Shown here in pieces: positions 7,528 to 16,500 of a stretch of DNA of 64,000 bases. A program made the translations under genes and the position numbers. The notes under the pieces were generated by a model. That model had not been told where the DNA came from. It saw nothing but the letters and a program-made list of their open reading frames with translations, and made no database searches. Source of the DNA: an uncultured Collinsella sp. (GTDB lineage Bacteria > Actinomycetota > Coriobacteriia > Coriobacteriales > Coriobacteriaceae). How positions within the stretch are numbered: position 1 is the first letter of the stretch; the number at the start of each line of letters is the position of its first letter. The DNA is taken from assembly GCA_900549715.1 (NCBI GenBank), contig URPK01000011.1, positions 12,563-76,562 of the forward strand, in the 5' to 3' direction.

Positions 7528-10500
7528 CTACATCTGCTTGCGACGACGATCGCCGAGCGTCACACCCGTGGCAACGAGCGTAATGCCGCCGATGGCGAAG
7601 ACCTCACCTGCAAGCGCGGAGGTATCGCCCGTCTGAGCAAGTGCACCGTCCGTGGCCTTCTTCTTGGCGACAGGAGCCTTTGCGGCAGCCTGCGCAACCT
7701 GAGGCTTGGCCTGCAGCTCAGCCTTGGGATGATACTTGTCGTACTCGGCCTGCGCGGCAGCCAGGGCATCCTTGGCATCGCCAAGCTCGGCAAGCGCGGC
7801 GGCATAGGCGTCGTTGGCATCGGACAGCTTGGCATCGGCATCGCTCAGAGCAGCCTTGAGGCCAGCGGCGGCATCGACGGCGGCCTTATAGCGAGCGTAG
7901 GCAGCGTTCAGCTTGACCAGCTTCTCGTTGCCCGTCGTGCCCGCGGCAAGGGATGCCTTGTGGTCGACAGCCTCAAGATCGGCCTTGAGCGCCTCGTCGT
8001 TGGCAAGCTCGGCCTTGGCCTTGACGATCTCGAGGTTCGCATCGACGACGGCTTCGTTGGCGGCCTCGAGCTGCTTCTGGGCATCGGCGACACCGGCGAC
8101 GGCAGCGTCATAGGCGGCCTTGGCGTCGTCGACCGCCTTCTGGGCGCCGGCGAAGCGCTCGAAGGCCTTGTTTGCGCCGGCCAGCTCACCCTCGGCGGCC
8201 TTGGCCTTCGCCTGCGCGTCGGACAGGGCCTGCTTCTTGGCATCAACTGCCTGCTTGGCGTCCGAAAGAGTGGTCGCGGCGTGCGTATCTGCGGCCCGAG
8301 CCTTGTCAACGCCAGCTTGGGCAGCGTCGTCGGCCTTCTTGGCATCGTCAAGCGTGCCCTGCTTGTTCGCAAGGTCCGTCTTGGCGGCATCGCACTTGGC
8401 GGTAAGGTCCTTGACCGAAGCCGTGGCGTTGTCATACGCCTCATTGGCCTGATCGGACTTTGCCTTGGCGGCATCGCGGGCGCTGCGAGCCTTCGCCTTG
8501 TGAGCAGCGGCATCGGCTGCCTTCGTCTTGCTGTCAGCAAGCGTGGCGTTTGCCTTATCGAGAGTTGCCTGGGCAGTAGCGGCCTCGCCCTTGGCGGCGT
8601 CGAGCTTGGTCTTGGGCGTCTTGACGTCGATACCCTTGAGTTTGGCTTCGGCAGCGTCGTATGCCATCTTCGCGGCGGCGGTGCCGGACTTGGCCTTCTC
8701 GTACTCGCCCTTGGCGGTGTTCACGTTCGTGTCGGCCGCGGTATAGGCGTCTTGTGCGTCTTTCTGATTATTGAGAGCAGCGAGATATGCCGTATCGGCC
8801 GTGCCCAGCGTCTTCTGCGCCTCGGCGAGCTTGCTCTGGAGCTCCTTGAGTTGCGCCTTCTGCGCCTGCGTGCCGCCAGCGTTATAGGCAGAATCGATGT
8901 AGTCGTTGACGAGCTTCTTGAACTCGGAGACAGTGAAATCAGCCTGAGTGTCATCATCGCTGTAATCGAATGCGGTTACCTCGGAATCGGTGTTCTTACC
9001 GTTACCGGTTGCGATACCGATAGCCACCGTAGCGGAATCGATAACGTTGAGATAGTGCCCGCAGCCGTCTCCTCTTTCCTTACCGTTTTCATCTTTTGTG
9101 CCGGAATACACATCGCGATAGTTTTGGTAGATATAGTACGAATCATAGCGATGAGCCATGAGAGCTTTGCCAGCCTCGCTATCCGCACCGTACTTTTTAA
9201 TCCAATTCTCGTAATTAACCTTCTCCTGAGTGTAGAGACCAGTATAGGGCCAACCGAGTGTATCCTCGGTCTCGCCGCCGGTATATGCGCCGCCTCCGCC
9301 GGCAAGATTTTCACCGTTATCCCAGTAGCAGCCTGAGTGTCTCCAGATGTTCGATGAATATGATGCATTAAGGGCGGCTGCCACAGTCATGCGGAGGCTG
9401 ACGCTGAGCGCCGACTGACCGTTCGCCTTGCGGAGGTTGTTCTGGGTGTCGAGATATGTCAGGGCGTTGCGCATCTGCTCCAGGGAAAGCGGGTTGGTGT
9501 CGCGAGACATGTCCTGATCGACGTACTGGTCATACCATTCGGCCTTGTCATCGGCACCGGTCAGCATCGATACGGCGTCCTGGGCGTTCTTCTTCTGCGT
9601 GGCTGTGAACTGGCTGCCGCCGATGATGTAGTTCATGAAGCCGAACATGCCCTGGCTGATAACATTCTGGTCTACGGTCATGTTCGACTTGAGGTCGGCA
9701 ATCTGCTGGTTAAGCTTCTCGACCTCGGCATTCGCGGTGTCGTATGCCTTCTTGGCGGTATCGGATTCAGCGCATGCCGTCTCCCACTCGCTGCGCTTCT
9801 GCTTGCGAACTTCGACAAGCTTATCGTACGCGGTCTTCTTGTCTGCTTCGGTCTGCTGCGCCTTCTCGTATGCGGCCTTGGCGGCGTCGCGCTCGCTGGC
9901 GGCGGCGTTGTACTCCTTGTTTGCCGCATCGTATGCAGACTTGGCAGATGCCACAGCAGCGTTGGCGGCGTTGGCCTTCTCCTGCGCGGCGGTGACGGTA
10001 GTCTGCGCAGCCTGCAGGTTCGCCTGTGCAGTGGCGTCTGCAGTCGTCGCGGCTTCGAGCGCGGCCTGCGCGGTCGCGAGCTCGCTGGCGGCAGTGACCT
10101 TGGCAGCTTCGAGCGCGTTCAGATCGATACCCGTGCCCGAGGTCGCGGCATCAAGCGCGGCCTGCGCCTGGTCGAACTTCTGCTGGGCGTTATCGCGCGC
10201 AGTGGTCGCAGCAGCGAGAGCAGCGGCAGTCTCCTGCTTCTTGGCCTGGGCGGAAGTCAGAGCGGTCTCAGTGTCCTTCTTTTCCTGCTGGGCGCTAGCC
10301 TCGGCAGCCTTGGCCTGGTCCAGATTGGCCTGTGCAGTAGCAACGGCCTTATTGGCATCATCGAGCTTTGCCTGCCCGTCCTCGACAGCCTTCTTGGCAG
10401 TCTCGTACTCGTCCATACCCATGGCCTCGAGCTTGGCTTGGGCATCATCGAGGGCCTTCTTGGCCTCATCCTGCTTTGCCTTGGCGTCCTTGAGCGCCTG

Positions 10501-11035
10501 GGTCTTATCCTCGACACTCTTGTTGGCCTGTTCGAGCTGATCGTTCAGGTCGCCCAGCTTCTTCTGCTGCTGCTCGGTCTTTTCGACGGCGGCTTTGAGC
10601 TCGTCAATCTTCTCCTGGAGCGCGGCGACTTCTGCTGCGTTCTGCTCGATTTCGTTGTCGCTCACAGCCTGCGAGGCCTGATTCTTTTGCTGCTGTGCCT
10701 GCTTTTGAGACTGGCCCGCCGCGTCGGCCTTCTTCTGGGCGGCATCGTAGGCGGCCTGAGCGTCCTTGAGCTGCTTTGCCGACTCCTCGGCCAGCTGGGC
10801 AGCCGTCTTTACGACCGCTTGGTTACCGGCGGCAACGGTGTTCTCTACAGAACTACCCCCCCTGAACAGAATCGCCGTTATCGGTTGACGGTGCGGCGAT
10901 TGCCGCCAGCGGCGACATAAGCGGCTGAACAATGAGGCCCGCCGTCAAAACGGTTGCGACGGCGCGGTTGGCAACGCCCTTGACGTTGACGGCCTTAGCC
11001 CGAGGCTCAAAGTGTTGTGGGCTGTAGTTTGCCAT
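7528..11035 (-). pseudogene. Sortase-anchored CAP-domain surface protein, out of frame at a G7 tract
   Basis: The reading frame from ATG 11035 (GGGAG upstream) encodes a signal peptide: basic start, hydrophobic stretch ending in SPLAAIAAPS, then DSVQGG and a stop at 10853. The long 1100-residue frame continues one base out of register. The switch point is a run of seven Gs on the coding strand (C7 at 10856-10862). With six Gs the two frames join as VQGGSSVENTV, giving 1168 residues. The mature part has alanine-rich coiled-coil repeats on each side of a CAP/SCP domain (motifs GENLAGGGG and GHYLNVIDS, roughly residues 510-700). The C-terminus has LAQTGD, a hydrophobic helix and an RRRKQM tail: an LAxTG-type sortase signal, which class E sortases are known to prefer. 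It may be phase-variable, truly disrupted, or a homopolymer sequencing error. Confidence 0.8.
10856..10862 (-). repeat. G7 homopolymer at the frameshift point
   Basis: Seven consecutive Gs on the coding strand lie about 58 codons into the surface-protein gene. Loss of one restores a continuous frame, and the combined length 3508 = 3 x 1169 + 1 confirms exactly one extra base. Such tracts are slipped-strand mispairing sites and also common sequencing-error sites. Confidence 0.85.
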
Positions 11036-11342
11036 GGCTTTCTCCCTTTGACACGGATGTATCCATACGCTTCAAACTGTAGGTGCCGATTTTTGAATTC
11101 TGTTGCGCAACATTGGTCACCAGCGGATTTTTTGAAACTCGCACTCTCGTGCTTCACAATTTCGTCACACATGTAGGAGCTGGTGCATCATATTATTGCG
11201 GGATCAAATTGAACCTGTGATTTGCATTTGCTCCCGCGTCATCCGCCCTATCGGATTCCGCATCCAACAGACACCTCATCCGCCACGGTGTAGAGTTAGG
11301 ACAACGGGCGCGTTGCGCGGCCCGTGCCAGAACGAGGTGGAC
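11036..11342. other. Divergent intergenic region with a 12-bp palindrome
   Basis: This holds the upstream regions of the surface-protein gene (leftward) and the DUF389 gene (rightward). The perfect palindrome TGTTGCGCAACA at 11101-11112 could be a regulator site. A small GC hairpin (ACGGGC with GCCCGT, about 11304-11327) lies just before the DUF389 ribosome site. I see no convincing consensus promoter and no gene. Confidence 0.4.
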
Positions 11343-12482
11343 ATGGAACTCGACAAGCAACAGATCAAGCGGCTGCGCGAACGCCATCACCGGCGCCACG
11401 GCATCCGCCCTGCCCATAGTGAGGCCATGGAGAACGCCACCCGCTTCCTAAAGCGCGCATTCAACATTCGCGAGGGACGCGCGCCCTATCACATGATCCG
11501 CAAGCGTTTTGTAAACGGGGCGCGTCTGACTGGCTCCCACCTATGCATCCTCATCATCGCCATGCTCATCGCAAGCATCGGCCTCGATATCGACTCGGAC
11601 ATCGCCATCGTGGGTGCCATGCTCATCTGCCCGCTCATGGGATCGGTCCTTGCCATGGCATATGGCATCGCCACGCTCGACCGTGAGATTACTGTCGAAG
11701 CCATCGCCAGCCTTGCGCTGCAGATGGCCTTTTGCCTGGTCACGTCCACGTTGTACTTTAAGCTCTCGCCCCTTGGCACCACCACAGCTGCCATCATCGA
11801 CAATTCGACGCCGACTGTGTGGGACCTCGCTGTCGCGCTCGCCGGCGGCTTTGCGGGCGGCCTAGGCAACTCACGCGACCAGGAACCCGCCACGCTCATT
11901 GCCGGCGTAGCCGTGGCGACCGCGCTCATGCCGCCCCTGTGCGCGGCGGGTTACGGCATCGCCATCGCGAGCGGGTCGCTGTTCCTCTCGGCGCTCTACG
12001 AGTTTGGCATCAACGTCGTCTTTATCGCGCTGGCGGCCGAAGCCGTATTGCTTCTTTTACGTGTACCGCTCAAGCGTGACCTCAACGGCGACGGCATTGT
12101 GACTGCCGAGGAAAACGCTGAGGTCGACGAGCTATCGCGCAAGGTGCGCCGACGCATCATCGTGGGTACGGTGATCTTTGCCATCCCCTGCATCGTTATG
12201 ACCGCGGGATCCATTGGCTCGGCGCAGGCCGGCGTGCAGGACGGCTACGGCATCACCGAGACCACGCGCGAGCTTGCGGCGGTGCTGCCAGGCTTTAAGG
12301 ACTACACCGTCGCCGTCGAGACCTCGGCTACCGAAGGCGAGGAGGAGGGTATCGTCGAGCGCGAGATTGTCGCCCATGTGACGACAGACGAGACGCTTGG
12401 GGCACACGACCGCCACGTCGCCCGCAAGCTCATCGACCTCAACGTGCCCGAACTCGATCGCGTGGAGTTCGATGTGAAGTGA
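11343..12482 (+). CDS. DUF389 family membrane protein with EF-hand-like loop
   Basis: A 379-residue protein. A basic cytoplasmic N-terminus of about 60 residues precedes DUF389-type membrane helices (GARLTGSHLCILIIAMLIAS, then GAMLICPLMGSVLAMAYG and GVAVATALMPPLCAAGYG, all typical of the family). A soluble C-terminal domain of about 90 residues ends the protein. DUF389 proteins have no firmly established function. Residues 246-257 read DLNGDGIVTAEE, which matches the EF-hand calcium loop at positions 1, 3, 5, 6, 8 and 12 and lies in a loop between helices; I do not know this as a family feature. The ATG at 11343 has GAGGTGG upstream. The longer upstream frame lacks support. It ends at a clear terminator. 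Confidence 0.85.
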   Translation: MELDKQQIKRLRERHHRRHGIRPAHSEAMENATRFLKRAFNIREGRAPYHMIRKRFVNGARLTGSHLCILIIAMLIASIGLDIDSDIAIVGAMLICPLMGSVLAMAYGIATLDREITVEAIASLALQMAFCLVTSTLYFKLSPLGTTTAAIIDNSTPTVWDLAVALAGGFAGGLGNSRDQEPATLIAGVAVATALMPPLCAAGYGIAIASGSLFLSALYEFGINVVFIALAAEAVLLLLRVPLKRDLNGDGIVTAEENAEVDELSRKVRRRIIVGTVIFAIPCIVMTAGSIGSAQAGVQDGYGITETTRELAAVLPGFKDYTVAVETSATEGEEEGIVEREIVAHVTTDETLGAHDRHVARKLIDLNVPELDRVEFDVK

Positions 12483-12559
12483 TGCGGGATGTGAGATGGA
12501 TGCGCGCACGGGCGCGAGTCGGAACGAGGCGCAGACGCGACGCAGGCCGCGAGCAAAAA

Positions 12560-12600
12560 AGCGGGGCGCGATTCATGTCCGTGCCCCGCTCGCTGTTTTA
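12560..12600 (+). terminator. Terminator after the DUF389 gene
   Basis: AGCGGGGC and GCCCCGCT pair around a 15-nt loop, followed by CGCTGTTTTATT. It also lies just past the end of the convergent minus-strand gene at 12611, and the A-run on its other side (12555-12560) suggests it works in both directions. Confidence 0.8.
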
Positions 12601-12610
12601 TTGCCGTGAA

Positions 12611-13060
12611 TCAACTGTCCGCATCGACATCGCCAGACTCCACCGTAAACGCCGGACCGGTACTCACCAGATAAAAACGGGTCACCCTGGTATCTCTAAA
12701 TAGGTAGAGCAAGCCCTGATCGCGTCGGCGTGACAAGTACGCCACGTGGACCGTACCGAATTCTTCACCGTTTTCCTTCTTTAATATCAGGATGTTGGGG
12801 TCATCCGTACGCTTAAACTGCCCGTCTGTGCAGATTCCGTCTTGGTCGACCAGCTGCCATCGACAGTTGTCCTCCTCAAGAAAAGCCAGGGTTTCCCGAC
12901 TTGTTTCGTCATCCCGATAGTAACCGTCAATGGCAAAGCCCCCGGAAACGCATTCCTGCATATAGGATGTTTCTCGATTTATAGCAAACTGCCCTGCAGC
13001 GCCCAAGAGCACAGCTAGGCAAACCACTGCGAGGGTTATTGAGATAGTGCGGCGGCCCAT
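12611..13060 (-). CDS. Hypothetical membrane-anchored protein
   Basis: A 149-residue protein of unrecognised family. Residues 5-26 form a single hydrophobic helix after MGRR, either an uncleaved anchor or a signal peptide; no lipobox is seen. The rest is a small, mostly beta-predicted extracellular domain with three cysteines (in QECVSGG, EDNCRWQ and DGICTDG) and the pattern WQLVDQDGICTDG. The ribosome site is weak. Base composition is closer to 52 percent GC than the surroundings, hinting at acquisition. It is convergent with the DUF389 gene and preceded by an AT-rich region with a 12-bp palindrome at 13170. Confidence 0.65.
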   Translation of the reverse strand: MGRRTISITLAVVCLAVLLGAAGQFAINRETSYMQECVSGGFAIDGYYRDDETSRETLAFLEEDNCRWQLVDQDGICTDGQFKRTDDPNILILKKENGEEFGTVHVAYLSRRRDQGLLYLFRDTRVTRFYLVSTGPAFTVESGDVDADS

Positions 13061-13169
13061 GCTAGCCCAGCCGATAGTTGCTTAACGGAGCGTGAAACAT
13101 ACCTGGAACCTCCGATATCAGGGGGAACGTCGCCTATGGCCTGCCGGCAATCATATGTTTCCAACATCA

Positions 13170-13181
13170 AACCATATGGTT
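13170..13181. promoter_or_regulatory. 12-bp perfect palindrome AACCATATGGTT
   Basis: A perfect palindrome about 110 bases upstream of the gene ending at 12611, in an AT-rich stretch. It is a possible operator; no regulator is adjacent. Confidence 0.3.
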
Positions 13182-13293
13182 ACAACTCGTTGGAGATAGG
13201 TTCCATGAACGGACGATAATTTGCGGCGAACGGCTACATATGTTCATTATCTCAGGGTTCTGGAGGCAATTTTTGGTGCCACCGAGACGTTGT

Positions 13294-13424
13294 TTTCGGA
13301 AGTATGCGGCAAATTCCGGAGCCCTCGAGCACACCCCGGTTTTTCACCAATAAAACCGCAGGTACAAAGCTTGGGCATATCCAGTGTGCTCGGCCTATTC
13401 AAATTTTGCCGCATACTTCCGAAA
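13294..13424. repeat. Inverted-arm element A with AAAACCGCAGGT centre
   Basis: The 20-bp arms TTTCGGAAGTATGCGGCAAA (13294-13313) and its exact complement (13405-13424) enclose a 91-bp core. In order the core contains CCGGAGC, CTCGAGCACAC, AAAACCGCAGGT (13352-13363) and GCTTG. Outside the arms, ACATATGT also occurs on both sides. Elements at 49733-49872 and 56585-56757 share the architecture and the central motif but not the arms. No credible gene lies here. Confidence 0.75.
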
Positions 13425-13476
13425 TCCGAGTCCGCTGAAGGCGCCTGCAACGCTATTTACGCAACATATGTGCAAT

Positions 13477-13514
13477 AAAAACGGGTGGCAGCCGGTACGG
13501 CTACCACCCGTTTG
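13477..13514 (-). terminator. Terminator of the activase gene
   Basis: ACGGGTGGCAGCC and GGCTACCACCCGT form a 13-bp stem (one mismatch) followed by TTTTTATT in the minus direction, 28 bases beyond the stop codon at 13542. Confidence 0.85.
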
Positions 13515-13541
13515 TCTCATATCCAGCACAAAGCAGGCCAG

Positions 13542-16500
13542 TTACTTCTTAATGCCGCGTCCCAGGCGCTCGGCGACCGATGCCACGGCCTCCTCGCTGG
13601 CCGGCCCGCAGCTCACACAGCCGTCATGAGCACGCATCTGGCCGGTGACCTCGTCCATCGCGAGCGGCGCCACCTTCTCGAGCTTAAAGCCCTTACCGGC
13701 GCGCATGTTCTCCTTGGCCACACTGATCATGAGCTTAATGCGGTTGAGCTGGTTGACCTCGGACGCGCCGGGGTCGTAGTCCACCGCGACGATGTTGCTC
13801 TCGGGGTGCTGACGGCGCAGCTCCTTGATCACGGCCTTACCCACCACATGGTTAGGCAGGCACGCGAAGGGCTGCGTGCAGATGATGTTGGGCGCGCCAT
13901 GGTCAATCAGGTCGAGCATCTCGGCCGTGAGCAACCAGCCCTCGCCCATGTTGTTGCACACCGAAAGCACCGTGCGGGCCTTGTCGGCCATGGTGCCGAT
14001 GCGCTCGGGCGCCTCAAAGCGGCGGGACTTCTCGAGCAGCTCTTCCACCGGCGTGCGCATCCAGTCCACAAGCTTGATGAGCGCCTGCATACCAGCGCGC
14101 GTGGTAGCAGAGCTTCCCAACTCGTCCTTCTGCAGCTCGGCGTTGCTCATGGAGTACAGGAAGAAGTCGAGCAGACCCGGCACCACGGCCTCGCAGCCCT
14201 CGCGCTCGATCACGTCGACCACGTGGTTGTTGGCCGTAGGGTGGAACTTGACCAAGATCTCGCCAACTACGCCCACGCGCGGCTTGGTGCCCTCGCCCAC
14301 GAGCGGCATGGTGTCGAACGCGCGGATGGCCTCGCGGCACAGCTTGGTGTAGTTGTGGCGGTTGAACTTAGGCGCCAGCTTGCGAGCACGCGCCATGTAC
14401 TCCTCGTAGAGTGCGTTCGCCGCACCGGGCGTGGCCTCGTACGGACGGCAGCGGTAGAGCATCTGCATCATCACGTCGCCAAAGAGCACCGCGTAGACTG
14501 CCTGCTTAAGCAGCGCCGGCGTAATCTTAAAGCCGGGGTTGTCCTCGCCGAGCGCCACTGCCGAAAGCGAGATCACCGGAATCTCGGGGTGGCCGCTCTC
14601 GCGCAGGGCCTTGCGGATGAGCGCGATGTAGTTGGTGGCACGGCAGCCGCCGCCGGTCTGGCTGATGACCACGGCCGTCTTGGACAGGTCGTACCGGCCG
14701 CTCTCGATAGCCTCCATAATCTGGCCCGTTACCAAAATCGACGGGTAGCAGATGTCGTTGTTCACGTAGCGCAGGCCTGCCTCGACGGCGTCGTGATCGG
14801 TCGAGGGAAGCAGCTCCAGGTTGTAGCCGGCACCACGGAACACCTCTTTGACCAGGTCAAAGTGGATCGGTGCCATCTGCGGGCATAGGATGGTGTAGCC
14901 CTCCTCGCGCATCTGCTCGGTAAAGGGCACCTTGGGCCACGCGGTCGAGGCGCTCTCGCGTTGCGCCTCGAACGTGTACTTGCGGCTCGCAAACGCGGGA
15001 GCATCCGTGGAAGGCGCCACCGGCGCGGCATCGCCCTGCTCGTAAGCCTCGCCCGCGGCGGTTGCCTCGGCCAGACGTTCGGCCTCCTGGTCCTTGAGGG
15101 CAGCCATGAGCGAGCGGATGCGGATGCGCGCGGCGCCCAGGTTGGACACCTCGTCGATCTTGAGCACGGTGTAAATCTTGCCGCTGGCCTCAAGGATTTC
15201 CTGCACCTGATCGGTGGTCAGGGCGTCCAAGCCGCAGCCGAAGGAGTTGAGCTGAATCAGGTCCAGGTCGTTGCGCATCGTCACAAAACGGGCGACGGCG
15301 TACAGGCGGCTGTGGTACATCCACTGGTCGACCACGCGGATGGGGCGCTCGGGCTTTACCAGATGCGCGAGCGAATCCTCGGTAAAGACCGCAAAGCCAA
15401 AGCTCGAGATAAGCTCGGGCAGGGCGTGGTTGATCTCGGGGTCGTTATGGTAGGGACGACCGGCGAGCACGATGCCGTGACCGCCGTGGTCCTCGACCCA
15501 CTTAAGAGCCTCCTCGCCCATGGTCTGGATGTCCTCGTGGAAACGCGCATCGGCCTCAAAGGCGGCGTTGACGGCGGCATCGACCTCGGAACGCGTGATC
15601 TTGGGCCCACGCACGCGACCGCGACCGGCTTGCGCATCGGCCACACGGTCGACGGCGAGCACCTGGTACAGACGGCGCTTGAGCTCGGTCTTGTCATGAT
15701 AGGGCACAAACGGGTACAGGAACTCGATATTCTGCTCGCGAATCTCATCGATATTGAGCGCCAACGCCGTGGGGTAGCTCATGACGATGGGGCAGTTGTA
15801 GCAGTTACCGGCCGTCGGGTCCTCCTTGCGCTCCCAGCGCACGCACGGCATCCAGATAAAGTCGACATCGCGGTCGATGAGGTTCATAACGTGGCCGTGG
15901 CTCATCTTTGCCGGGTAGCACACGCTCTCGGACGGCATGGACTCGATGCCCGCCTGGTAGGTCTTTTTGCTCGACTGGTCGGACAGCTGCACGCTAAAGC
16001 CCAAGCGCGTAAAGAACGCGTGCCAGAAGGGGTAGTTCTCGTACATGTTGAGCGCGCGCGGGATGCCGACGGTGCCGCGCGGGGCCTCGTCGGGGCTCAG
16101 CACCTCGCGGTTAAAGAGCAGATCGTTCTTCTTTTTGAAGAGGTTGGGCGCCTCGGTCTTTTGCTTTTTGTGGCCGGCACCCTTCTCGCAGCGGTTACCG
16201 GTAATGAAGCGCCTGCCGCCGCCAAAGTCGTTGACGGTGAGCTGGCAGTTGTTGGAGCAGCGGCCGCAGCGGACATGCTTTTGCGTCACGGTGAGGTGCG
16301 CGATGTCCTCGGCCGAAAGGATGGTCGAGGTGCCGTCGGCGCCGGCGCGATCGCGGGCGAGCAGGGCCGCACCATAGGCGCCCATGCAGCCGGCGATGTC
16401 GGGACGCACGGCATGAACGCCGGTGAGCTGCTCAAACGCGCGCAACGTGGCGTCGGACATAAAGGTGCCGCCCTGAACGATCACCTGGCTGCCGATCTCC

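Noticed and set aside
7495..9336. A 613-codon plus-strand frame opposite the surface-protein gene
   Set aside because: It mirrors the alanine-rich repeats of the minus-strand gene, lacks a ribosome site and known motifs, and is explained by GC codon bias.
13221..13478. Plus-strand 85-codon frame
   Set aside because: It spans element A from arm to arm without a ribosome site; the open frame follows from the inverted repeat.
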